Shown here piece by piece: positions 23,301 to 33,486 of a DNA stretch of 64,000 nucleotides (positions within the stretch are counted from its first letter, which is position 1; each line of letters begins with the position of its first letter). Both the position numbers and the translations under genes were made by a program. The notes beneath the pieces were generated by a model. It did no database searches. It saw only the letters and a program-made list of their open reading frames with translations, and was not told where the DNA came from. Source of the stretch: Tolypeutes matacus (Eukaryota > Chordata > Mammalia > Cingulata > Chlamyphoridae); NCBI GenBank assembly GCA_026826555.1, contig JAKSZT010037307.1:1999879-2063878 (forward strand). Direction: 5' to 3'.

Positions 23301-26300
23301 GCTGTGAGCTGCTCAAAGGCTTTGCCCTAGTGGGCCTGGGGGCCAGAGGTGGTGGGGGCGTGACTGTCGCTGACATGGACCACATAGAGCGCTCCAATCT
23401 CAGCCGTCAGTTCCTTTTCAGGCCCCAGGACATTGGTGTGAGTGCCGGCCCCTCCTCCCACTCCCGTGTCCCGGACTGCCCTCCCCACAACGCCCCAGCT
23501 CCAGTGCCCTCCTACTTTCTTCCCAGAGGCCCAAGGCAGAAGTGGCTGCAGAGGCTGCCCATTGCATGAACCCAGACTTTCAGGTGACCCCACTCACCCA
23601 CCCACTGTGTCCCACCACGGAGCACATCTATGGGGACAGCTTCTTCTCCCATGTGGATGGTGTAGCTGCTGCTCTGGACAGTTTCCAGGCCCGTGAGTAT
23701 GCAACCTTAGACCTCAGCCCTTGCCCAAGGCTGTGCCAGCCCCACCTCTGACCTCTGCCGCCTTTGCCAGGGCGCTACGTAGCTGCTCGCTGCACCCACT
23801 ATCTGAGGCCGCTGCTGGAGGCGGGTACACAGGGCACCTGGGGCAGTGCTTCTGTGTTCGTGCCACACGTGACTGAGCCCTACAGAGCCCCTGCCGAGGC
23901 TGCAGCCTCTGAGGGTGCCCCCAACCCCGTCTGTACCGTGCGGCACTTCCCCAGCACAGTTGAGCACACCCTGCAGGTAAGCAGCACCCTGAAGACCCCC
24001 TGCCCACCTGGGGAGGCCCTCACCTTCAGACCTGGGCCCCACCTGACACCTTACTGGCCGTCCTCCTCCACAGTGGGCCCGAGATGAGTTTGAGGGACTC
24101 TTCCGACTGTCTGCCGAGGCCATCAACCGCCACCAGCAGTAAGGCCATCGACAAGGGTGAATGGGAGTTCAGGACCCTTAGTTCCAGAGTCCTCAAAGCC
24201 TCAAACCTCCCCCTCTCTCCACAGGGCACCCACTTCGCTGGCAGACGTGGACGGGCCACAGGTGCTGACTCTTTTGCAACCAGTGCTGGGTACCCTGAGG
24301 GTGCGTCCACAGACCTGGCAAGACTGTGTCATGTGGGCCCTTGGCCACTGGCAACTGTGCTTCTGTGATAGCATCGTGGAGCTGCTGAGGCGCTTCCCAC
24401 CCGAGAAAGTGGGTAGCTGGGGGTTGGGGGTTGAGGGCTTGCGGAGGTCCGAGGGCCAGACTGAACCCAGCAGCCTCTATTTCCCTAGGTGCTTGAGGAC
24501 GGAACCCCCTTCTGGTCGGGTCCCAAACAGTGTCCCCAGCCCCTGAAGTTTGATGCCACCCAAGTGAGTGGGGTCCCCTGGGGAGCCTCTCAGAGCAGAG
24601 GTGGGCGTGTCTGCATTATGCAGAGGTGCACATGTGCCAAGAGAGAGACGTGGATGACCTCATGTGAGGGAAAGGCAGGCGCTCAGACAGATCCACAAAT
24701 GGGCAGTGACACCTCCCATGCACCCAGACACGCCCACTCACACCCATGCATCTGCCCTGCTCTGGGTCTGGCTGCAGGACACGCACCTCCTCTACGTGCT
24801 GGCGGCTGCCAACCTGTACGCCCAGATGCATGGGCTGCCTGGCTCACAGGACCGGACCGTGCTCAGGGAGCTGCTGAAGTTGCTTCCACCACCCGGACCC
24901 CAGCACCTGGCCCCCATCTTCACCAGTGACCTGGAGCTGGCTCAGGCATCTGCTGAGTTTGGTGAGGGCTCTGGCCCCAGCTCCTCATGCAGCTGCAAGC
25001 CTGACCGTGTCCTCAGCCTATGCTGCAGAAGGAAGATGAGACCTCAGGGCCCTAAAGCCAATTCCCTGCCTCGCAGGCCTTCAGGCCTTGCTACTCTAGG
25101 CTCGTGCCCATCTTCTGGCCCTCCTGTAGGCCCTCTCCCTGCTGCCCTCCCCACCCTGAAGCTCTCTTGGCATATTCTTGGTGTGGGGGGGGCGGGGGGC
25201 AAGCCCACTGACCCCAGGGGAGCCCTGGCTATGGCTCCCAGGTGCGGACACTCATGAGGTGTGAGGGCTGGGGTTGCTGGGGAGGAGAATGCAATATCAA
25301 TCAAGGGGTTCCCTAGAAGCAGAGAGTGATAGGTAGGCTTGGTGCCAGTTTCCAGGGAAGAGTGCAGAAGAGGAGGGCTAAGGACTGCCCCAACACGGTC
25401 TTCCCCTGGCAGGCCCTGAGCAGTTGAAGGAACTGCACAAAGCCCTGGAAGTCTGGAGCATGGGCCCTCCCATGGAACCCCTGCTGTTTGAGAAGGTGGG
25501 AGCCCAAGTGGGGGTGAGAGGCCAGGCTGGGGAAGCTGTAAGTGGGTAGCTTTGGATCCCTTCAGTCTGAGTCTTCTCCCAGCAGGGCACCTCGAAGCAG
25601 CTCGCCGTCCCTGAGCCTCGGCCACCTTATCTGATAAATGGGGAGTGGGTAGCACCCACCCCATAGAACTGGGTGAAGACCTGTGCAGAGGCTCGTGGTC
25701 GGCCCTGATAGGGACCAGCCGCTGCCATGTTAACATCACAATGACTTGGGCCTCACAGGACAATGACAGCAACTTCCATGTGGACTTTGTGGCGGCAGCA
25801 GCTACCCTGCGAGCCCAGAACTATGGAATCCCACCAGCCACCCGTGCCCAGGTAACCCTGCCCCTGGTGCTGAGGCCTGGAGGTGGGGGTCAAACCCTAG
25901 CTCCCCACTTTGGACCCAGATCAAATCTTCTATGTCCCTGGCAGAGCAAGCGGATTGTGGGCCAGATTATCCCGGCCATTGCCACTGCAACGGCAGCCGT
26001 GGCAGGCCTGCTGGGCCTGGAGCTGTACAAGGTGGTGGGGGCGCCACGGCCCCTCAGTGCCTTTCGCCACAGTTATCTGCACCTAGCTGGAAACTACCTC
26101 AGCCGCTGGGTACCTTATGCCCCAGCCGTCCAGACGGTGAGCCTTTGCCCGCCTCTGCCCCTCTCCAGACACACACACACCAGGTGGCAGTTTTCCCTGC
26201 ACCAACCTAGTCAAACAGGCCTCGCCCTGTCTGCCGGCCGTCACCTGGGCTCAGACTGCGGGGGAGTCCTCAGGACTCCCTCCAGCCCCTTCCTGCTGCA

Positions 26301-28459
26301 TGGCCAGGCTGGGACCTGTCAGACACAGGAAGCAGCCGTCAGACACCCCCACCCCCACCGGCTCTGGGGGTGCTGCAGCTTAAACTCATTAGTGGAACCA
26401 GACATCACTACCCTGAGGGGAGGTGGTGGGAGGCGGAGTGGGGGCCCAGCCCCAGACACAGCGCCTCCCTGCATAGTGTGGGGACCTGGCCCATCCCCTC
26501 CAAGCTGCATTAAAGGGTGCTGTGCTCACCCCCTGGGGTGTGGGATCTGCAGCCCCGTGGGGATGTTTGTGTTCATGTTGCAGGTGTGCGTGCAGGGGGC
26601 TCTGGGCATCCCTGACCCTGTGGTGTGTGGCATGAGGGAGCACGCTTGCACAGCTGTGTGCCAGATGGCAGATGTGGGTGTGCATGTGGGGACACATGGG
26701 GGTGTTCCTGGGCTTGCGTGCATGTGTGTTCCTGCAAGTGCAGGGATGCGGAGGCTAGTGCAGGCACCCAGGCTCTGCAGAAGTTTGCAAGAGCTAACTT
26801 CTTGGGCACAGGAAAGGGGGTGGGCAGAATGCCCTCACTAGGGGAAAGGGCAGAGGTCATGGATGGGCACTGGGCTCTTGCTGAGCATCCCTGGGGTCCT
26901 CCAGGCACAGCGCACAGAGCCCCTTTGTGAAGGGACAGCCTCTGGCCAGCACACAAGCTGCCTTTGTCCATGGTGGAGGGGGAGGGGGGAGCCCCCCATC
27001 TCACCTCTGGCCTTGTCTTAGCTTGACCCCAGTGTGGTTTTTTCTTCCCTTAGCCTTAGTCACCAGAACCCAGGCCCTTGAAATATGGAAGGAAAAGGGG
27101 ACAGGAAGAGGAGGCCCTATAAACTGTGTCCCTGGGCCAGGGCTCTGGTGGTCACAGTGCCCTTCGCCCGTGTGCCCACAAGTAGTCGAGGCCCTGGAGG
27201 GACAGGAGGGGGAGGCGTAAACTGCGCCCACTCCCGCCTTCCCAGTCTTAAATTTGAGGAACAGGCAATCTTATCTGAGACTGCAGCAGCCCTGCCCCCG
27301 CTTCCTCAGGAAGCAAGCAACACACACGCGCGCGCGCACACACACACAAGACTGGCCTGTGTGATGGATCGCCTGTTTCCCTATGCGGCCCCATAGCCCT
27401 GTTTCCGGTGCTGGCCCCAGCATGGACAGGGAGGGGGCTGAGACTCTGGGCTCAGAGCCCACCTTCCACTCCCACCCCCTGGCTTGCTTCCTGCCTCCCA
27501 ACCAGTCCAGCTCCTCCCCTAGGGAAGGGGCCATGGTTGCTGGTAACGGGTGGGGGTGGAGGTGCATGTGACAGGCCTCTCACTTCTCCCCACTCCCACC
27601 CCAGTTCCATCACCTGACCTGGACCTCCTGGGACCGCCTGAAGGTGCCTGCTGGGCAGCCTGAGAGGACCCTGGAGTCTCTGTTGGCCCATTTACAGGTG
27701 TGCTCCTACCCTGCCCGCCCCGGAGTCTGGCCTGGCCCGGCCCGGCCCGTCCCAACCGGTGCCTGATCCGTCTCCTTCTAGGAGAAACATGGGCTGCAGG
27801 TGAGGATGCTGCTGCATGGCCCCGCCCTACTCTACTCCCAAGGGTGGCCCCCTGACAAGCAGGCCCAGCGCCTGCCACTCAGGTGAGCCCACACCTGGCA
27901 TTGGTCAGGCCCCATCCCATCCCATCCCTGGGGTGGGGACAATAAACCTCTCCTCCCATCTCCATCCTGGGCCCCTCACACCTTCCTGAAGCTTTCTTTT
28001 GCCAAACGGAGCCAGCAAATGGGCTGGGGGTGGGGCGAGGCTGAAAGCCTGAGAAGCGGCCTCTAGGAGCTGCCTATTTGGCCAGCCCCACCAGCTCTCC
28101 CACACCCTGCACAGCCCCCTTTCAGAGCCCACTCCCAAGGGACCCGAGGCTTCCTGCCTCCCGCCTGCCCCACCAGCCACTCCTAAAATAGTTTCAGATG
28201 TTTCCTGTCTTGAGCTACTTCTGCTCCTGGCTTGGGCTCCTGATGGCCGGCCAGAACTGCCTGGCCTGTGCCAGGTCGCTCTCTGCCTGCCACAGCTCAC
28301 CTACATACTCTCCCACACCCTGCTGCCAGGGTGACGGAGCTGGTGCAGCAAGTGACAGGCTGGGTGCCTAAGCCTGGGCAGCGGGTGCTGGTCCTGGAGC
28401 TGAGCTGTGAGGGAGAGGAGGAGGACACTGTCTTCCCGCCCCTGCACTACGAGCTGTGA
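20360..28459 (+). CDS. UBA7: UBA7, E1 activating enzyme for ISG15 (complete, 24 exons)
   Basis: Coding exons: 20360-20415, 20500-20668, 20762-20896, 21029-21135, 21324-21414, 21524-21659, 21838-21935, 22029-22175, 22474-22656, 22855-22962, 23119-23199, 23282-23437, 23527-23692, 23771-23976, 24074-24138, 24225-24408, 24489-24563, 24778-24961, 25413-25495, 25759-25851, 25945-26136, 27605-27697, 27782-27882 and 28330-28459. All borders are GT-AG with matching phases, giving 1012 codons plus TGA, the human length. The inactive adenylation half has GLQGLG (39-44). The active half has GAGAIG (439-444) and [14 protein letters not shown] (468-481). The catalytic Cys is C599 in [10 protein letters not shown]. 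The ubiquitin-fold domain is about 906-1012. It adenylates ISG15 and passes it via a thioester to UBE2L6, in the cytosol. The start ATG gives [19 protein letters not shown], as in human. No stop or frameshift is seen. Confidence 0.97.
26137..27604 (+). other. UBA7: UBA7 intron 21 (longest UBA7 intron)
   Basis: 1468 bases between exons 21 and 22. It holds a short (CA)n near 26168, TGTG-rich tracts at 26570-26740 and a CA/CG alternating tract at 27320-27349. Open frames here, including one running in from exon 21, are read-through, not exons. Confidence 0.8.
27320..27349. repeat. Alternating CA/CG/CA purine-pyrimidine tract
   Basis: About 30 bases of uninterrupted alternation, (AC)n then (GC)n then (AC)n, within UBA7 intron 21. 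Such tracts are prone to Z-DNA formation. Confidence 0.8.
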
Positions 28460-28555
28460 TGAGGCAGCAGTCCCGCCACTCGGCTCTACCAAGCCCACAC
28501 CTGTGTCCTGAGCCCACAGCAGGCACTCAATAAATGTTTGTTGAAAGAAGGCAGA
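28460..28555 (+). other. UBA7: UBA7 3' untranslated region
   Basis: Short 3'UTR from the stop to just past AATAAA at 28529-28534. The cleavage site is estimated at 15-25 bases after the signal. Confidence 0.75.
28529..28534 (+). terminator. UBA7: UBA7 poly(A) signal AATAAA
   Basis: AATAAA 70 bases after the stop, followed by TGTTTGTTG, a typical GU-rich downstream element. Confidence 0.85.
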
Positions 28556-28726
28556 GTGGAGAGGATGGGTGACAAAGCATGGGGCCACAATGCATACAGG
28601 GCATGGCATGGACAAACAGGGACCTCCACGGGGAGAGAAAAGGCTTTGTAGGTTCTCTTGCCTAGGCTGTGCCTCGCAGGGCTGAGGCTGCCTTCACAAG
28701 GAGCCAAGACGGTCCAGAGAAAGGCC

Positions 28727-28732
28727 TTTATT
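28727..28732 (-). terminator. INKA1: INKA1 poly(A) signal (AATAAA on minus strand)
   Basis: TTTATT on the + strand reads AATAAA on the minus strand, only about 25 bases after the INKA1 stop. It implies a very short 3'UTR and a transcript end roughly 150-180 bases from that of UBA7. Confidence 0.8.
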
Positions 28733-28754
28733 GTGCCCAGGCTGTGGGGCAGGG

Positions 28755-30358
28755 TCAGAGGTAGCCAACTACATCACTGCAGACGATGGGCTGGCGGCTG
28801 CGGCAGCTCATGAGGGCAGCGAAGCGCGAGACATCTGCAGGCAGCTCAGGTTCGGGGCGAGGTGGGCACGACAGCCGCTTTCCTGCCATGGCCGCCCGCC
28901 GTGCCCCAGCCAGTCGGCGCCGCAGCTGCTCAGAGAGGCCAAGCAGGAACTGGGGGGGCCGAGAGCGGGCACGGGGCCTGCCCCCTTCGCTGCCCTCGCC
29001 CGCTGCCTCAGGCAGTTCCATCCAGTTGTGCACCAGATCAGCAAAGCAGTTGTCCCCCAGCACCAGTGGCTGGCGACTGCGTCCCCTGCTCAGCAGAGCT
29101 GCTGTCCAGTCCTCTGCTTCTAATCCCCGCCAGTGCTCCAGGCAGGCGTCCGGGGTGGACTTGGGCCGTGGTCGATGGGCAGACGGTGCACTGGTGACAG
29201 GGGCCCTACTGGGCAGGGGGAGGCCACTGGCCAAGAGGCGCTGGTTAGGGGGTGGCCGTGCTAGGGGTGCTTGGCGCCGGAGTACAGGCAGCTCTTCTTC
29301 ACGCCATGTGCTGCCTGACACTTCTGAAAAGCCAGAGTCCCAGTCCAGAGCGTGCTCCCTTGGGTCCCCCAGGGCTGCACCCTTGTCCGGCATCACCACA
29401 ACTTCCTCCTCTTCCTCCTCCTCCTCCACACAGCAGGCCGAGTCCTCTTCAGAGGCATCTGAGGCCCTGAGCTGGTGACTGGGCCACACACCTGGGCCAG
29501 GCTTGGGGGTTGGCCGCAGGGGCCCAGGCATTGGGGGTGAGCCTGTGTCCCGGCCACACAGCTGTGGAAGAAGAGAAGGCAGAAGTCAGAGTGGTGCCAC
29601 AGCATTTGTCACCCCTGCCTGCCTGCCAGGCTAGGCCAGCACCAAGAACAGAAGGCTGGATCGGCCTCCTGGCCTAGGCAGCAAGGCCACTGGTGGGCAC
29701 AGGGCTGGTGTGGGGACACTGGTGCACCAAAGTCCATATGGCTCCAGTCATCCGACCTGGTGGCGGTCTGGCAGGCTGCAGCACGCAGGGCCGGGCAAGT
29801 CGGCACCCGCCATCAGGGCGGGCAGGCAGGGGTGCGGGCCTGCTCCGGGAAGTAGGGCCTGCCCAGGGTTGAGGGGGCATCCCGTGCTCTTGGGGAGATT
29901 CAGCTCCCCCAGGGCCGCAGTTTCTTACAGAGGATGGAGTGCTTGCCAGAGGAGGTAGAGGAGGGCCAGGCCAGCCTGGGGCTGGGGACGCCGCTGCAGC
30001 TCCAGCACCTCTTCAGGCCCTCCCTGCCTCCTGAACAGCCCCCAGAGAAGGTTCTCCCTCCCGCCACCACCCCTGTCCCCCACGGCGCGGCCGCAGTCGG
30101 GCCAGCTGGGCGGCTGATACCTGATGCCCAGCTCGGCTCCCAACCGCCCGAAACCCGACGCGGCCCATCTGGGCCCTCTGCGCCGCCCCGCCCCCACCCC
30201 GCCTCGGTGGGCACTTGGGGCGGGCCCCACGCGTCTGTCGCTTGGGCCGGGCGGTGGCCGGGCATCCCCCACCGGTCCCCGCGAAGCACACCCGCGCCGA
30301 GGCTCACCAGTTCCCAGCGCAGCTGGCCCAAGCAGCTGTCAAGGCGCGCGCTCTGCAT
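28755..30358 (-). CDS. INKA1: INKA1 (FAM212A), PAK4 inhibitor, two coding exons
   Basis: Minus strand: exon 1 is 30358-30308 (MQSARLDSCLGQLRWEL, donor gtgagcc) and exon 2 is 29561-28755 (LCGRDTGSPP..., stop TGA). The intron is 29562-30307. The protein is 285 aa, near the human length as I recall it. It has an acidic run of eight Glu (about 62-70), ALDWDSGFSEVSGS (about 88-101), the conserved Inka box (PDACLEHW... to DLVHNWMELPE, about 154-202) and a C-terminal SRFAALMSCRSRQP element. RSRQP occurs twice (178-182 and 271-275); both regions correspond to PAK4-binding segments described for human Inka1. INKA1 binds and inhibits the kinase PAK4 in cytoplasm and nucleus. It is tail-to-tail with UBA7. 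No defect is seen. Confidence 0.95.
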
Positions 30359-31450
30359 GCCCGCCTGCCCTGCTTCCAGCGCCCGCAGCGCCCGGAGCCC
30401 GGCGGGCAGGGCCAGGGCGCGCTCGGCCTCCGCCCGCCTCGGCGGCTCCCGGCTCTTGGCTGCGCCCACCGCCGCCGCCCCAACATCTGGCGGCCGCGCC
30501 CCGCCCCCAGCGCCGCGGCCCGGGGCGGGGCGGGGGCGGTGACCCGGAGCAGCCCACCCCTCGGCGCCGAGCGCGGGCGGGCNNNNNNNNNNNNNNNNNN
30601 NNNNNNNNNNNNNNNNNNNNNNNNNNNNNNNNNNNNNNNNNNNNNNNNNNNNNNNNNNNNNNNNNNNNNNNNNNNNNNNNNNNNNNNNNNNNNNNNNNNN
30701 NNNNNNNNNNNNNNNNNNNNNNNNNNNNNNNNNNNNNNNNNNNNNNNNNNNNNNNNNNNNNNNNNNNNNNNNNNNNNNNNNNNNNNNNNNNNNNNNNNNN
30801 NNNNNNNNNNNNNNNNNNNNNNNNNNNNNNNNNNNNNNNNNNNNNNNNNNNNNNNNNNNNNNNNNNNNNNNNNNNNNNNNNNNNNNNNNNNNNNNNNNNN
30901 NNNNNNNNNNNNNNNNNNNNNNNNNNNNNNNNNNNNNNNNNNNNNNNNNNNNNNNNNNNNNNNNNNNNNNNNNNNNNNNNNNGACCCGGAGCAGCCCACC
31001 CCTCGGCGCCGAGCGCGGGCGGGCCGCGAGCTGGGGGGCTGGGCCCGGGCCCCCCGGGCGGCGAAGGCAGCGGCTTCCGCCGCGGGGCCCTTGTGGCCCC
31101 GTGCGCGAGAGCGGGCGCTGCCCCGGAGCGCGGGGAGCGCACGTGCGGACCCCGCGGGGAGGTGAGCGCCCCGCGGCGCGGCGGTCCCGCTCCTGAGGCG
31201 GCCACGACAATTCCTGGAAGTGAGGGCAGGGCGGCCAGGGCCCTCGGAGGAGTCGGCGCCGGGGCAGGCACGCGGGACCTGCGGTCTGCGCAGGGGCCCG
31301 CGGCCGCCAAGGCCCGGCCCCCGCCTTCCGCCGCCAGCCTCTCCGCGGAGCGGGGCGGGGCGCCCCCTGGCGGGGAGCACGCGCTTAGCTGCTGGTGCAG
31401 CTGCCCCGAGCGTCACCCGCAGCTCCCGGCGCGCCAGCCGGTCTGTGGGC
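30050..31450. promoter_or_regulatory. INKA1: CpG island at the INKA1 5' end
   Basis: Very GC- and CpG-rich sequence around INKA1 exon 1, with Sp1-type GGGGCGGGG sites near 30525-30538. It presumably holds the INKA1 promoter and 5'UTR on the minus strand. It contains a 400-N assembly gap. Confidence 0.75.
30583..30982. other. Assembly gap (400 N) with duplicated edges
   Basis: Exactly 400 N inside the CpG island. The 42 bases before it (30541-30582) are identical to the 42 bases after it (30983-31024). Confidence 0.99.
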
Positions 31451-32557
31451 ACCGCGTGCCGGGAGGGAAGGGGCTCTCTGGCTGGAAGGATCAGGACGGA
31501 CCCCCTGAGGCTCCTCCGTGATCAGCCGGAGGCTGGTGGACGCAGCCTAGACATGTTAGCAGGCAGGAAAATACCTGGGCTAGCGCGGGCAAGGGGGAGA
31601 GACTCAGAGGAGGTGGTCCTCAGCACGGGGCCTGGAAGAGCCACCGAAGCAGGAACAGAGCTGGACAGGGCAGAACATAAAGAAGGTCTAATTGTCTGTG
31701 ATTGGGAGGGGCGCATGAAGTCAGCAAAATCAGGCTCCAGGCAGCCGTAGAGAGAAATAAGGGTTTGCTCTGTGTTCCATGGGGCACACTGGGGGCTTCT
31801 GAGCAGGGAATGGCCTGGCCTGGGTCCTCCTTAGAGACTCCTGGCTACTGCCAACTCAGTAATCAGAGTGGAGGCTCCTGCCCTCGTTCAGGAAACTGGG
31901 ACGGGGTCGGCCTAGCCCAGGGGGCGGGTGCACAGAAGGGGCGGGGCTGAGGCAGGTTTTGGAGCTAAACTCAAGCCTTGCTGATGCGTGGATGGTGGGG
32001 AAAGAGACGCACCACACGCGGCTCCTGGGCTTCTGGCCTGAACAGCCGCGCAGGTGGAATTGCAATGAATTGACCCGGGAAAGGCTGGAAAACAGTGAGC
32101 TTGGGGAGGAAAATAAAGTGATCATTGTGGACAGTGTGATCTTTGAGATGACTGTTAGACATCCAAAAAGAGATGTGGGGTCGGTGTGACTCTGGAGTTT
32201 GTGAGAGAGGCCAGCACTGAGCCTTGGATCTGGGAGGCAAAGCCACCATCCTGGATGAGGTGGGGGAGGTGAGACTAGACAGAGGCAGGCAACAATCGTT
32301 ACTGAGCCCTGGAACATCCACTGTTTGGAGGTTAGGGAGATGAAGCAAAACCAGCAAAGACGCTGAGCAGGAGCAGCTGGGGAGGTGGGAGGAAACCTGA
32401 GAGTCGGGAGACCGGAGCCAAGGGGAGCAAGCATCAAATGCTGCCAAGGATGTGAGGTTGGAGAATGGTGTGCTGGACAGTTTTGTGGAGGGAAGGGCAA
32501 GCCTGACTGAAGGGGTAGAGGAAAGTGAGAGGTGAGGAACTGGAGAAAGCAAGTGTA
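31451..32557 (+). other. Intergenic region between INKA1 and CDHR4
   Basis: Mostly unique, purine-rich sequence downstream of the CpG island on the + strand. I recognise no gene in it; its open frames lack homology to anything I know. Confidence 0.5.
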
Positions 32558-32567
32558 GACAACTTTT

Positions 32568-32847
32568 TTTTTTTTTTTAAGATTTATTTTATTTATCCCC
32601 CCCAACCCCTGTTGTGGGAGGAAGGCACCCAGTGGCTATAGTCATCTCCAATCCTGCTTGTTGTTTCCTTATTGCGTCTCTTTGTTGCATCATCTCATTG
32701 CGTCATCTTGTTGCTTTCAGCTCACCATGCCAGCCATCGCATCAGCTCGCTGTCTTGCTTGTCCTCTTTAGGAAGCACTGGAGTCTGAACCCCAGACCTC
32801 CCATGTGGTAGGTGGGCACCCAACTGCTCGAGCCACATCCGCTTTCT
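32568..32847 (-). mobile_element. tRNA-derived SINE (longer type)
   Basis: Minus strand: the head lies near 32847 (gcggatgtggctcgagcagt), followed by the B box and a CAACAAGATGACGCAATGAG-like middle, with the poly(A) seen as T-run at about 32563-32578. Target duplication gacaactttt near 32558 and 32848. Confidence 0.85.
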
Positions 32848-32857
32848 GACAACTTTT

Positions 32858-33400
32858 TAAAAACTGACAGATAACAAGTACAATAAATGGACAAATCTCA
32901 AAGATACCTCAATAAACGTGCATCTGCCACCCAGATAAAGATATAGAACATTCCTAGCCCTCCCAGAGAGGACAATCTTGCATTCTCTCTGACTGATATC
33001 CACAAAGATAACCACTATTTTGATTTCTGTTACCAAGGATTCCTTTTGCTTATTGAATGTAGACAGAGGTTTTTTGGGCTTGGATTTCATAGGCAGATTA
33101 TGTTCTAATGGTGGGGATGGTGCAGCTGGAGTTTGGACTCTTTGTCAAGTAACAGGTCCTGGGCCCAATTTTCCAGTGTGCTGTGCTTGCCCTAAGGACT
33201 GCCTGACTTGGACTTCCTGAGCCTCAGTGTTCTCGTGTGAAGCTTGACCCTCCTCCTCTCACATCCCCTCAGGCTGGAGGTAGTGGAAAATGCAGTTGTC
33301 CAGGGCCTCCAGGTGTCTGCTTGGGATCTAGAGCTCAGTCGCCAGGGATGGGTGGAGCTGGAATCCGGGAGGCCCAGGAGTCCTGCCTGCCTAGTTATGT
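32858..33400 (+). other. Unique sequence upstream of CDHR4
   Basis: Between the SINE and the CDHR4 promoter I see no recognisable gene or repeat except possibly a diverged AT-rich L1-like piece at 32860-33080. An open frame from 33244 runs in frame into CDHR4 but looks like upstream untranslated sequence. Confidence 0.4.
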
Positions 33401-33403
33401 CTG

Positions 33404-33421
33404 AGCAACGGACCTGGCAAC
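33404..33421 (+). promoter_or_regulatory. CDHR4: Two RFX-type half-sites upstream of CDHR4
   Basis: AGCAAC (33404-33409) and GGCAAC (33416-33421) form a direct repeat of the RGCAAC half-site of the X-box, about 66-83 bases before the ATG. RFX factors drive ciliary genes and CDHR4 is, to my knowledge, enriched in ciliated cells. Function is inferred. Confidence 0.35.
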
Positions 33422-33486
33422 GGTTTGGGTCTGACAAACACACCTGGCCTTCTGGAGCCTCCTTTGCTGTCTGTCCTGGGGCCACC

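Noticed and set aside
25645..26841. 398-codon open frame on the + strand
   Set aside because: It runs through UBA7 exons 20 and 21 and the introns around them; the conserved parts are the exons already annotated and the rest is intron read-through.
29900..31521. Several long frames of 316-465 codons on both strands across the gap
   Set aside because: They exist only because the 400 N are translated as unknown residues in a GC-rich region where stops are rare.
33244..33486. In-frame N-terminal extension of CDHR4
   Set aside because: The frame is open upstream, but the perfect Kozak ATG at 33487 followed by a signal peptide matches the known start; the upstream part lacks cadherin or signal features.
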